Source: Ktedonobacteraceae bacterium (GTDB taxonomy: Bacteria > Chloroflexota > Ktedonobacteria > Ktedonobacterales > Ktedonobacteraceae). Taken from it: a DNA stretch of 28,690 nt. A program made the translations under genes and the position numbers. This document shows positions 1 through 6,277 of the stretch, piece by piece (the first letter of the stretch is position 1; each line of letters begins with the position of its first letter). Location of the stretch: contig JADBKA010000037.1 of the NCBI GenBank assembly GCA_014896635.1, positions 1 through 28,690 of the forward strand. The letters are read 5' to 3'. The notes below the pieces were generated by a model, which saw nothing but the letters and a program-made list of their open reading frames with translations, did not search any database and was not told the origin of the DNA.

Positions 1-881
1 TCAGCGATCTGGGCATTGCTCTACCGGCCAGAGGAGTCGGCAAGAGCACGCAGGCTGATCGTATCGGGACAGCGGCGTATGCTGCTCCTGAGCAGTTTCG
101 AGGCTTGCCCTGCTTTGCCAGTGATCAGTATGCCCTGGGAGTGATGGTCTATGAGTGGCTCTGTGGCGTGTTACCCTTTACCGGCTCCAGTGACGAGGTT
201 GCCTGGCAGCATATGAACGTTCCGCCGCTCCCTTTGCAGGTCAGAGTCCCGCATCTCTCTCTGGCAGTAGAGCGTGTTGTGCTGAAAGCACTGGCAAAAG
301 AGCCTGGTGAGCGATTCGACAGCGTTGAGGAATTTGCGCTGGCGCTGGAACAGGCATGCGAGGATGACCGGGAAGTATCATCACAGCCGGGCAGTCCGCC
401 CCAGGAAATATCTTCCAAAGGCGATGCCGGAGCACACAGGCAAGAGGCAGCGCAGGGAGTCGAGGTAACCATCGCACCGGGATCTCTGCTCCCACCTCAA
501 GATGGGGAGCGTGCTTCAGATGAAGCGCATTTGCCGCTTTTGTCGCATTTGCCTGTATTCTCGCTCTTGAAAAAGACGCTGATCATCGTTGCCATCAGTG
601 TGGCAAGCGAATTGATAGCCTATGCCGTCCTGGCATTCCTGGGCGTCGATATGCGCTCCATCTGGCTGCTGTTGCTCTCCTGGCTTTTCGCGCTGCCGCT
701 GGCTGCTCTGGCCGCGAGCGAACAGTGGAATATGCTGCCGCTGGCAAGCGGCATCCTTCTGATTGCGGTCGCCTGCGGCCTGCTTTTCCACTCACTGATC
801 CTGTTCTGTATAGTGGACTGCCTTCTGCTGGCCGCCTGCCTGGCCGACGGATATCTGCTAAAAAAGAGACCGAACTGCTGA
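1..881 (+). CDS. Ser/Thr protein kinase, C-terminal part with membrane tail (5' end outside window)
   Basis: The open frame enters from the left edge (codons in phase from base 3) and stops at 881. It starts at the activation segment of a Hanks-type kinase: a DLG version of the DFG metal-binding motif at bases 6-14, then GTAAYAAPEQ, the APE motif that closes the activation loop, then SDQYALGVMVYEWL of the F helix. The kinase fold ends near base 350 (KALAKEPGERF, typical of bacterial PknB-like kinases). A polar linker of about 70 residues follows, then about four hydrophobic segments at bases 573-850 and a short basic end (LLKKRPNC). PknB-type kinases usually have one membrane pass and an outer sensor domain; here the tail is a multi-pass domain with little outside the membrane, so any signal may be sensed within the membrane (inference). 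The catalytic loop lies outside the window, so activity cannot be judged. It converges with the aldo/keto reductase gene, 46 bases away. Confidence 0.9.
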   Translation, partial: SDLGIALPARGVGKSTQADRIGTAAYAAPEQFRGLPCFASDQYALGVMVYEWLCGVLPFTGSSDEVAWQHMNVPPLPLQVRVPHLSLAVERVVLKALAKEPGERFDSVEEFALALEQACEDDREVSSQPGSPPQEISSKGDAGAHRQEAAQGVEVTIAPGSLLPPQDGERASDEAHLPLLSHLPVFSLLKKTLIIVAISVASELIAYAVLAFLGVDMRSIWLLLLSWLFALPLAALAASEQWNMLPLASGILLIAVACGLLFHSLILFCIVDCLLLAACLADGYLLKKRPNC

Positions 882-927
882 AAATGCAGGGATGTCTCTT
901 TCTTCTCTTTCCCTGAAACTTACTTTA

Positions 928-1950
928 CTAGCTATCTTCCTGAAATGGTTCCAGCGTAATCTCATCAATAGCGCGGAGTTCATCCTGGTCAAAGAGCGGG
1001 TTATACAGTGCTGCCACGTTCTCTTCGATCTGCTCCACCTTTGAAGCGCCGATGAGCACACTTGTCACCTCTTCCTGGCGTAGAATCCAGGCTATCGCCA
1101 TCTGTGCCAGCGTCTGGCCACGCTCCTTTGCAATAGCATTGAGGCGGCGTATTTTGTCGAGCCGCTTGCTGCTGAGCATGTACTGTCTCTGCTCTTCATC
1201 CCACCAGACGGCGGCGCGTGAATCTTCCGGTACGCTCTCCCCCAGGTACTTCTCGCTCAGCAGGCCCTGGGCCAGGGGACTGAAGACAATTACGCCCGTT
1301 CCGATCTGCTGCGCGTGATCGAGCAAATCGTACTCGATACGGCGCTCCAGCAGGTTATAGCGCGACTGGTGAATCGTGATTGGCGACTGGTTCATGCGTT
1401 GTGTCACCTGCACAGCATGCATAAAGTGCGCACCTGAAAAGTTGCTGACGCCGACGTAGAGCGCCTTGCCCTGGCGCACAATCAGGTCAAGGGCTGCCAT
1501 TGTCTCTTCCAGAGGCGTCTGGGGATCGGGGCGGTGGGCGTAGAAAATATCCACGTAGTCGAGTCCCAGGCGTTTCAGAGACTGATCCAGGCTGGCAACC
1601 AGGTATTTTTTGGAGAGCCACTCGCCATAGGGACCGGGCCACATGGCGTAGCCAGCTTTGGTCGAGATGATCAACTCATCACGCGGCATGTCGCGCAGGA
1701 TTTTGCCGACGATGGTCTCGGCGTTGCCGGCGGGCCGGCCATAGTTGTTCGCAAGATCAAAATGGGTAATGCCGAGATCAAATGCGCGGTAGAGGCAGGC
1801 GCGAGCCACTTCTTCTCCGCGATACCCCCCGAAGGTTTCCCATGCGCCTAGCGAGATCGCCGGCAGTAACAGGCCAGAATTGCCGCAGCGCCGGTAAACC
1901 ATATTTTCGTAGCGATCTGCCGCAAAGCGTTCGGCATTTGCATTGACCAT
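928..1950 (-). CDS. Aldo/keto reductase, YghZ/GAP-reductase-like (AKR14 type)
   Basis: This is a 340-residue cytoplasmic NADPH-dependent oxidoreductase with a TIM-barrel fold. The catalytic tetrad is visible: Asp and Tyr in FDLANNYG, Lys in ISTKAG and His in FYAHRPD. The beginning (MVYRRCGNSGLLLPAISLGAW) and the sequence GPYGEWLSKKYLVASLDQSL resemble YghZ, the L-glyceraldehyde-3-phosphate reductase group that is related to potassium-channel beta subunits. The substrate cannot be fixed from sequence; a small aldehyde or sugar is likely. The start at 1950 is supported by AAGGAG about ten bases upstream. It is the last gene of a leftward operon after a ThuA-like gene (gap 34 bases) and an MFS transporter, which suggests it reduces a sugar or a sugar breakdown product. 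Confidence 0.93.
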   Translation of the reverse strand: MVNANAERFAADRYENMVYRRCGNSGLLLPAISLGAWETFGGYRGEEVARACLYRAFDLGITHFDLANNYGRPAGNAETIVGKILRDMPRDELIISTKAGYAMWPGPYGEWLSKKYLVASLDQSLKRLGLDYVDIFYAHRPDPQTPLEETMAALDLIVRQGKALYVGVSNFSGAHFMHAVQVTQRMNQSPITIHQSRYNLLERRIEYDLLDHAQQIGTGVIVFSPLAQGLLSEKYLGESVPEDSRAAVWWDEEQRQYMLSSKRLDKIRRLNAIAKERGQTLAQMAIAWILRQEEVTSVLIGASKVEQIEENVAALYNPLFDQDELRAIDEITLEPFQEDS

Positions 1951-1984
1951 ACTCTAAATGCTCCTTCTAACAGGCAGGCTATTT

Positions 1985-2707
1985 CTACAAGGGTTCAAGC
2001 GCCGGCACATTGCCGAAGACGCGCTGCGCACCCGGCGTTGGTGCAGCCCAGCGCACCGCGTTGGCGATCACTTGCTGTACCTGCGGATTATGATACGTAG
2101 GAATGGTTTCATGGCCTGGCCGGAAATAGAAGATTTTGCCCCGGCCCCGGCTATAGCAGCAGCCGCTGCGAAAGATCTCGCCGCCGCTGAACCAGCTCAC
2201 AAAGACCAGCGTTTCCGGCGTGGGAACATCAAACGGCTCGCCGTACATCTCCTCATGCGCCAGCTCTATATACTCGCCGAGTCCCTCGGTGATTGGATGG
2301 CCGGGCGCCACCACCCAGAGACGCTCGTGATCATTGGCCTCGCGCCACTTCAAACCACAAGTTGTCCCCATCAGGTGCCGGAAAATCTTCGCGTAGTGTG
2401 CCGAGTGCAGCACGATCAGTCCCATACCATCCAGCACCCGCTGATAGACGCGCTCAACTACACTGTCTTTGACATCATCGTGGGCCATATGCCCCCACCA
2501 GGTCAGCACATCGGTCGTATCAAGCACTTCGTCGGTGAGGCCGTGCTCAGGCTCATCCAGCGTGGCGGTACGCACCTGGAAGCCCGCATTGCGCAGGGAT
2601 GCCGCGATGGTGCTATGAATCCCTTCGGGATAAATCGCTCTGACCCGTTCATCGCTATGCTCGTGACGATACTCGTTCCAGACGGTTACACGTAATGCAG
2701 ATGTCAT
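1985..2707 (-). CDS. ThuA-like (trehalose utilization) domain protein
   Basis: A 240-residue protein of the ThuA family, which has a class I glutamine-amidotransferase-like fold. Visible family features are the N-terminal [22 protein letters not shown], the [14 protein letters not shown] strand-turn, [10 protein letters not shown], the HPITEGL segment and [13 protein letters not shown] near the end. ThuA proteins are found in trehalose, maltose and related sugar operons; their exact reaction is not settled, though some are linked to oxidation of disaccharides to 3-keto sugars. No signal peptide is seen, so it is cytoplasmic. AAAGGAAG precedes the ATG at 2707. The MFS gene ends 22 bases upstream and the aldo/keto reductase starts 34 bases downstream, so the three are probably co-transcribed. 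The family call is firm, the biochemical role is not. Confidence 0.9.
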   Translation of the reverse strand: MTSALRVTVWNEYRHEHSDERVRAIYPEGIHSTIAASLRNAGFQVRTATLDEPEHGLTDEVLDTTDVLTWWGHMAHDDVKDSVVERVYQRVLDGMGLIVLHSAHYAKIFRHLMGTTCGLKWREANDHERLWVVAPGHPITEGLGEYIELAHEEMYGEPFDVPTPETLVFVSWFSGGEIFRSGCCYSRGRGKIFYFRPGHETIPTYHNPQVQQVIANAVRWAAPTPGAQRVFGNVPALEPL

Positions 2708-2729
2708 TGCGCTTCCTTTCTATTTTATC

Positions 2730-3902
2730 TCAGCAGTTTACGCGTGGTTGTCGCTGCAATAGTCCCCAGATCGCCAGCATTACCGCAGAGAGCGCGATTA
2801 TGTATGGCAGCAGTGACCATAGTCCGATATGCTGGGCCAGATTGCCCGCCAGCCAGGGGAAGAGCGCGCCTCCCATGCTACCCAGACTGGTCATAAAGCC
2901 GACCGCGCCAGGCAGAATGCGCGATGATACCAGCGTTGACATCAGCGCAATGGTGGTCGGAAAAAGTGGTCCCAGGCAAAAACCGGTGAGCCACAATCCC
3001 AGGGCCTCTACTGGCTGCTGCGGGAACAGCCAGACTAGCAGCAGCCCGGCAACGACGCCTCCCAGGCAGATCTGGATCAGTTGCCTGTTCCCGATTGCCT
3101 GACCCACCCTGCCGAGCACCAGGCGACCCAGCGTCAGCCCGAACCAGTACCCGCTCACCATCCAGCCTGAGATCAGCGCGGCTCCCCGTCGCTCCTCCGT
3201 CAGAAAACTATAACTCCAGTTTCCGAGCGAGACTTCCGAGCCGACATAGACCAGCAGGAAGAAGGCCGCCAGCCAGACAGCGCGATGCCTGAGTGTTATC
3301 GCCAGCAAATTCCCTTCTTGCTTCGCCTCCCTGGCCTGCGCCGGCGTGCGGCTCTCGAATACCGGGGCAATACTGAACAGCAGGAGCAGGCTCATACCGC
3401 CCCACACCAGGTAGACGTTGTTCCATGTAAACTGCAACGCCAGCAGGCCCGATGCTACGACCGGTCCCAGCCATGCTCCCGCACCGTAGAAAGCGTGCAG
3501 ATAATTGAGCAGCGCCGTATTGTGCGGCAGGCCGGCTATATAAGCATTGAGGCCCGCATCAATTAAGGCAATGCCGGAGCCAAGCAGGAGCGCGGCCACC
3601 AGCAAGAGAACAAACGGCGGCGCCAGGCTAAGAATGCCAGTCGCAAGCAGAAAGATCAGTGAGGCTAACAGCAAAAAATTGCGTGTTCCAAGCCCGACCG
3701 CCAGCGGTCCGCTGGCGAATGAGGCGATGAAATAGCCGATAGTGCTGGCAAAAAAAAGCAGTCCTACTGTCGCGTGATCAACATGATAGTGTGTGCTGAT
3801 ACTGGGCAGAATGACGCCGAGAGCGCCATCGTTTGCCCCGATCATTAAAAACGCGGCGAAACTGATCGCCACATGGAGCGTTTTTCTATTGAGTTTTTTC
3901 AT
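2730..3902 (-). CDS. MFS transporter
   Basis: A roughly 390-residue membrane protein with about twelve hydrophobic segments, the usual size for the major facilitator superfamily. I place the start at the ATG at 3902 (MKKLNRKTLHVAISFAAFLM), directly before the first membrane helix; the open frame continues upstream to 4034, but that extension is proline/arginine-rich and overlaps a long hairpin. The layout, with GANDGALGVILPSI in helix 1, a basic loop between the two halves (REAKQEGNLLAITLRHR) and GFCLGPLFPTTIALMSTL in a late helix, is like the FucP/FGHS sugar-transporter group, but the substrate cannot be read from sequence. It is first in an operon with ThuA-like and aldo/keto reductase genes, so a sugar or polyol is the likely cargo (inference). 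No strong ribosome binding site is seen at this start. Confidence 0.88.
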   Translation of the reverse strand: MKKLNRKTLHVAISFAAFLMIGANDGALGVILPSISTHYHVDHATVGLLFFASTIGYFIASFASGPLAVGLGTRNFLLLASLIFLLATGILSLAPPFVLLLVAALLLGSGIALIDAGLNAYIAGLPHNTALLNYLHAFYGAGAWLGPVVASGLLALQFTWNNVYLVWGGMSLLLLFSIAPVFESRTPAQAREAKQEGNLLAITLRHRAVWLAAFFLLVYVGSEVSLGNWSYSFLTEERRGAALISGWMVSGYWFGLTLGRLVLGRVGQAIGNRQLIQICLGGVVAGLLLVWLFPQQPVEALGLWLTGFCLGPLFPTTIALMSTLVSSRILPGAVGFMTSLGSMGGALFPWLAGNLAQHIGLWSLLPYIIALSAVMLAIWGLLQRQPRVNC

Positions 3903-3997
3903 GGCGCTACAGCAGTATATGGCTCTGGCGCGGAGATTGTCAATGCGAGAAGTTACAGAAGGAGAAAGAGAGGGTGCTGAGGTTCGCCAGCGAGGGG

Positions 3998-4035
3998 AGT
4001 GGCGATCCCCGGCGGGCGATGCCGGGGTCTCCACT
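3998..4035. terminator. Strong GC-rich hairpin after the LAPALAE-repeat gene
   Basis: AGTGG (3998-4002) pairs with CCACT (4031-4035), and inside it CCCCGGC (4007-4013) pairs with GCCGGGG (4021-4027) around a seven-base loop. It sits two bases beyond the stop of the leftward gene that ends at 4038 and about 95 bases upstream of the MFS start. There is no T run on either side, so simple factor-independent termination is uncertain. It could instead be a dispersed palindrome or shape the MFS leader. Confidence 0.5.
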
Positions 4036-4037
4036 GC

Positions 4038-4439
4038 TTATTCCTGCCTGTTGGAGGCTTCTTGATGGGACGCTTCCTGCCCGGTAGGCTGTTCGGCACC
4101 TTCCTGGGACGGCGCTTCCTGTCCGGTGGGCTTTGCCGAAGCGATATTATTCAGAGCCTTCACAAGCGCGGGAGCGAGAGCCTCGGCCAGCGCGGGAGCA
4201 AGAGATTCGGCCAGCGCCGGGGCCAGGGCCTCGGCCAGCATGGCTATTTCCAGTGATGATGGCTTTGGCGTGGGACGGGCCGAGGGAACCAGCGATGCCA
4301 CAAGAGCGGCTGTGATCGCATCCCCCGTCCGAGATCCGGCTTTGGGGTGGGACACGGACTCGATCAGCCCTCGCACAAGCACTTCGACTACAGAATCTAT
4401 ACGTTCCTGGGTGGTGGCCTGTCCAGTATTAGTTGACAT
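4038..4439 (-). CDS. Small hypothetical protein with LAPALAE repeats
   Basis: A 133-residue protein I do not recognise. The start at 4439 (MSTNTGQATTQERIDSVVEV) is chosen because GGAAGGGAAG lies just upstream; the frame runs on to 4553 but without a better site. The N-terminal half looks helical. At about residues 73-95 there are three near-identical units (EALAPAL, ESLAPAL, EALAPAL), which would form an alanine/leucine-rich amphipathic helix. The C-terminus carries two PTGQEA motifs and several QEA/QEG repeats rich in Gln and Glu and is probably disordered. It has no signal peptide or membrane segment. It lies 148 bases downstream of another small repeat protein on the same strand, and both may belong to one transcript. 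Function unknown; the repeats may mediate self-association (inference). Confidence 0.65.
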   Translation of the reverse strand: MSTNTGQATTQERIDSVVEVLVRGLIESVSHPKAGSRTGDAITAALVASLVPSARPTPKPSSLEIAMLAEALAPALAESLAPALAEALAPALVKALNNIASAKPTGQEAPSQEGAEQPTGQEASHQEASNRQE

Positions 4440-4586
4440 GATAATGCTTCCCTTCCAACTCCTTTGAGCGCAGGAGTCCAATGAGCGGCCTGGAACTGGT
4501 AGTGGTCTGCGGAACAAATATCCAGGTGATACTTGATGCGCAGACCTCGCCATCCCAACTACAATGAAAAGCGCCGGGTCTCGGTA

Positions 4587-5159
4587 TTACACCGTTTCCT
4601 TCTCGCGCTCCTCGTGGCGGCTCATCAGAGCTGCCAGCACGAGCGGCTGGATACCCTCTTTGCGCTCTTCCCACTCCTCACGACGACCCATCAAAGCTGC
4701 CAGCACAATCGGGCGGATCTGCTCTCCCCACTCCTCACGGCGGCTCATCAGCGCGGCCACCAGCAGCGGGTAGATGCCTTCAACAGGGCGTTCGCGCTCC
4801 TCGCGGCGGCTGATGAGAGATGCCAGCAGCAGGGGAGAGATCTGCTTCTCCTGTTCCTCGCGGCGGCTCATCAGTGCGGCCAGCAGCAGTGGATGGATAC
4901 CTTCGGTAGGACGTACACGCTCCTCGCGGCGGCTGATGAGAGATGCCAGCAGCAGGGGAGAAATCTGCTTTTCCGACTCCTCGCCCCCTTCACGGCGCGC
5001 GAAGATCGTGGCCAACAGAATCGGGGAAATACCATCAGCAAAGCGCTCTTCACGCTCTTCACGGCGCGCGAAAAGGGTAGCTAGCAGAAGTGGCATTTCC
5101 TCAATGGGACGCTCCACACCACCACGCTCACGCATCTGTTCTCGTGTCGTAGCAGGCAT
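4587..5159 (-). CDS. Tandem-repeat protein, eight short helical repeats
   Basis: A 190-residue protein of unknown function made almost wholly of repeats. Eight units of 19-25 residues share the pattern I-x-P-L-L-L-A-(A/S)-L-(M/I)-S-R-R-E-E, each a hydrophobic stretch followed by a strongly charged one. Units alternate in type (SPLLLASLISRREER and HPLLLAALMSRREEQ), giving a higher-order period of about 41 residues or 122 bases; two stretches of DNA, near 4798-4852 and 4920-4974, are nearly identical. AAAGGAGA before the ATG at 5159 is a strong ribosome binding site and supports real translation. The hydrophobic parts are too short for membrane spans, so a soluble helical array or amphipathic surface binder is more likely. 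The complementary strand is also open (4533-5084), but that frame lacks a comparable start site. Confidence 0.72.
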   Translation of the reverse strand: MPATTREQMRERGGVERPIEEMPLLLATLFARREEREERFADGISPILLATIFARREGGEESEKQISPLLLASLISRREERVRPTEGIHPLLLAALMSRREEQEKQISPLLLASLISRREERERPVEGIYPLLVAALMSRREEWGEQIRPIVLAALMGRREEWEERKEGIQPLVLAALMSRHEEREKETV

Positions 5160-5327
5160 AAAAGTCTCCTTTCGAGATGGCTATTGTAGATGTGCATAGT
5201 AACGTGATCTATGAGAGAACAACTGCCAATTCAGATAGGGCCAGAATTGAGCACCCTTATTTGTCTCTCTTCATCATTATAGAGAGTGCGTAAAAAATCA
5301 CATCACTTCTTTATTTATAGAAAAGAA

Positions 5328-5425
5328 GGAGGGCCAGGGGGCAAAGTCCCCTGGCGGGGCGCGGGGATGTCTCCGAAACACTCTTTTTCCTGTTTTTCTC
5401 CATTGAGAGAGGAGAGAAAGAAGAC
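5328..5425 (+). repeat. Dispersed hairpin repeat, copy A
   Basis: CCAGGGG (5334-5340) pairs with CCCCTGG (5348-5354) around the loop GCAAAGT. It is followed by a GGGGATGTCTCC segment, a T-rich tract and a purine-rich GAGAGAGGAGAGAAAG stretch. Its reverse complement matches 27710-27810 (copy D) along most of its length, and the core matches copies near 6165 and 13720. Confidence 0.7.
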
Positions 5426-5570
5426 TGAAAGGCCCTGGAGAAGAAACAACCCGTATAGCCAATTGGTCCTGGTGTATTCTGGGGAAAGAAATCGTTGATG
5501 GGGTCAGGTTGAGGGTCATTGTAGCCGTCAGCGTTGACGAGAAACAGAGCTTCCTTTAAGACGGTGTACC

Positions 5571-5579
5571 TGCTATAAT
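5571..5579 (+). promoter_or_regulatory. Extended -10 promoter
   Basis: TGCTATAAT is an exact extended -10 element (TG-n-TATAAT). The matching -35 position (TTCCTT, 17 bases upstream) is weak, as is common for extended -10 promoters. It would drive the small gene at 5742 with a leader of about 155 bases. Confidence 0.45.
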
Positions 5580-5741
5580 AGATAGAAGTTTTGAATCTGC
5601 TCCCCGCCTTTTCTTCGACGGCTAAGGTATTCAGAGCATCAAAAACAAAGATGACTATTTTCTTGTTATACCTTTGAGATCCCCTGTTACACAAGCGGGT
5701 TCTGGTCTCTCTATGTGCGTGTTTATCCAGGAGAACGATCC

Positions 5742-6038
5742 ATGCAGGACAAAAGTTTTCTGCAAGCCATACAAGATCTACAGGACAGAATTTCCGATAA
5801 CTTCTACGAATCGGTACAACACATGCTTCTACATCGCACATCTGCTGTAGATGCGACTTTATCTATCGAGGATGAAAAGATGCGAACGATTATCACCAAT
5901 GCGCTAATAGTTGCTCAAATTATCACTTTATTGGCATTGATGAGAGATTTGCATTTTCTTGGCGAAACACAATATAAAGAGTTCAGATCGTATCTTCTGC
6001 AAGCCTTTGCTGCTCAGCATAGGGAGTTTCTCATCTAA
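5742..6038 (+). CDS. Small helical hypothetical protein
   Basis: A 98-residue protein I do not recognise. The ATG at 5742 is preceded by AGGAG at good spacing; an upstream GTG in frame (5715) lacks such a site. The sequence is mostly predicted helix with alternating polar and hydrophobic residues (QDKSFLQAIQDLQDRISDNF at the start, then IITNALIVAQIITLLALM in the middle). The middle stretch is hydrophobic enough for one membrane or buried helix. A perfect 15-bp hairpin begins at the last base of its TAA stop. The gene is lower in GC than its neighbours, which with its isolation fits a recently gained accessory gene (inference). Function unknown. Confidence 0.62.
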   Translation: MQDKSFLQAIQDLQDRISDNFYESVQHMLLHRTSAVDATLSIEDEKMRTIITNALIVAQIITLLALMRDLHFLGETQYKEFRSYLLQAFAAQHREFLI

Positions 6039-6071
6039 TACCAAGTTGCTTCCAGAGAAGCAACTTGGTAT
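6038..6071 (+). terminator. Perfect 15-bp hairpin at the stop codon
   Basis: ATACCAAGTTGCTTC (6038-6052) pairs exactly with 6057-6071 around the four-base loop CAGA. The left arm begins at the last base of the stop codon of the small gene. No T run follows, so it may be an RNA 3'-end stabiliser or part of a mobile palindrome rather than a classic terminator. Confidence 0.55.
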
Positions 6072-6097
6072 GAAATCTTGATAGCCGTTCGAGATCC

Positions 6098-6141
6098 GTC
6101 CCGCCACCGGCGGGACTGGCAAGATGCTGGCGCATCTTGCC
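6098..6141. repeat. Two adjacent perfect hairpins
   Basis: GTCCCGCC (6098-6105) pairs with 6109-6116 around a three-base loop. After one base, GGCAAGATGC (6118-6127) pairs with 6132-6141 around TGGC. With the hairpins at 6038-6071 and 6212-6242 they make four strong stem-loops in about 205 bases between convergent genes. Confidence 0.6.
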
Positions 6142-6164
6142 CATCTGAACGCAAGGGAGTATAA

Positions 6165-6245
6165 GTGATTTTTTGTCCGGGGACGGTGCTGGCGTTATGG
6201 AAATGGGAAAAGGAGTCCGGGGTGGTCTTTTCCCCGGACTCCCGT
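6165..6245 (-). terminator. Terminator hairpin of the R3H gene; dispersed repeat copy B
   Basis: GGAGTCCGGGG (6212-6222) pairs over 11 bp with CCCCGGACTCC (6232-6242). Read on the minus strand it is followed by TTTTCCC, so it would terminate the leftward R3H gene that ends at 6278. The flanks (GTCCGGGGACGG, and CCCCGGACTCCCG) match the hairpin repeat seen at 5328, 13720 and 27710, so this is a diverged copy. Confidence 0.62.
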
Positions 6246-6277
6246 TTTCGCGTCTGGATCTGGCAAAGTTCCGGTGA

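Larger units (their letters stand above)
5160..5741. other. Non-coding interval with promoters and a dispersed repeat
   Basis: No convincing gene is seen in these 582 bases. The left part holds the leader of the repeat-protein gene and a TATAAT on the minus strand (5281-5276, weak -35). The middle (about 5328-5425) holds one copy of the dispersed hairpin repeat found three more times in this window. The right part holds an extended -10 promoter at 5571-5579 for the small gene that starts at 5742. Open frames here are short, overlap the repeat and lack ribosome binding sites. Confidence 0.6.

Noticed and set aside
1958..2695. Plus-strand open frame of 245 codons opposite the ThuA-like gene
   Set aside because: The minus strand encodes a clear ThuA family protein with a good start site; the plus frame has no family features.
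4533..5084. Open frame of 183 codons on the plus strand across the repeat-protein gene
   Set aside because: It is the mirror of the minus-strand repeat gene, made open by the repeat composition; it has no good ribosome binding site, while the minus-strand gene has a strong one.
5311..5841. Minus-strand open frame of 176 codons
   Set aside because: It runs through dispersed repeat copy A, overlaps the better-supported small gene at 5742, and its translation shows no domain or clear start.
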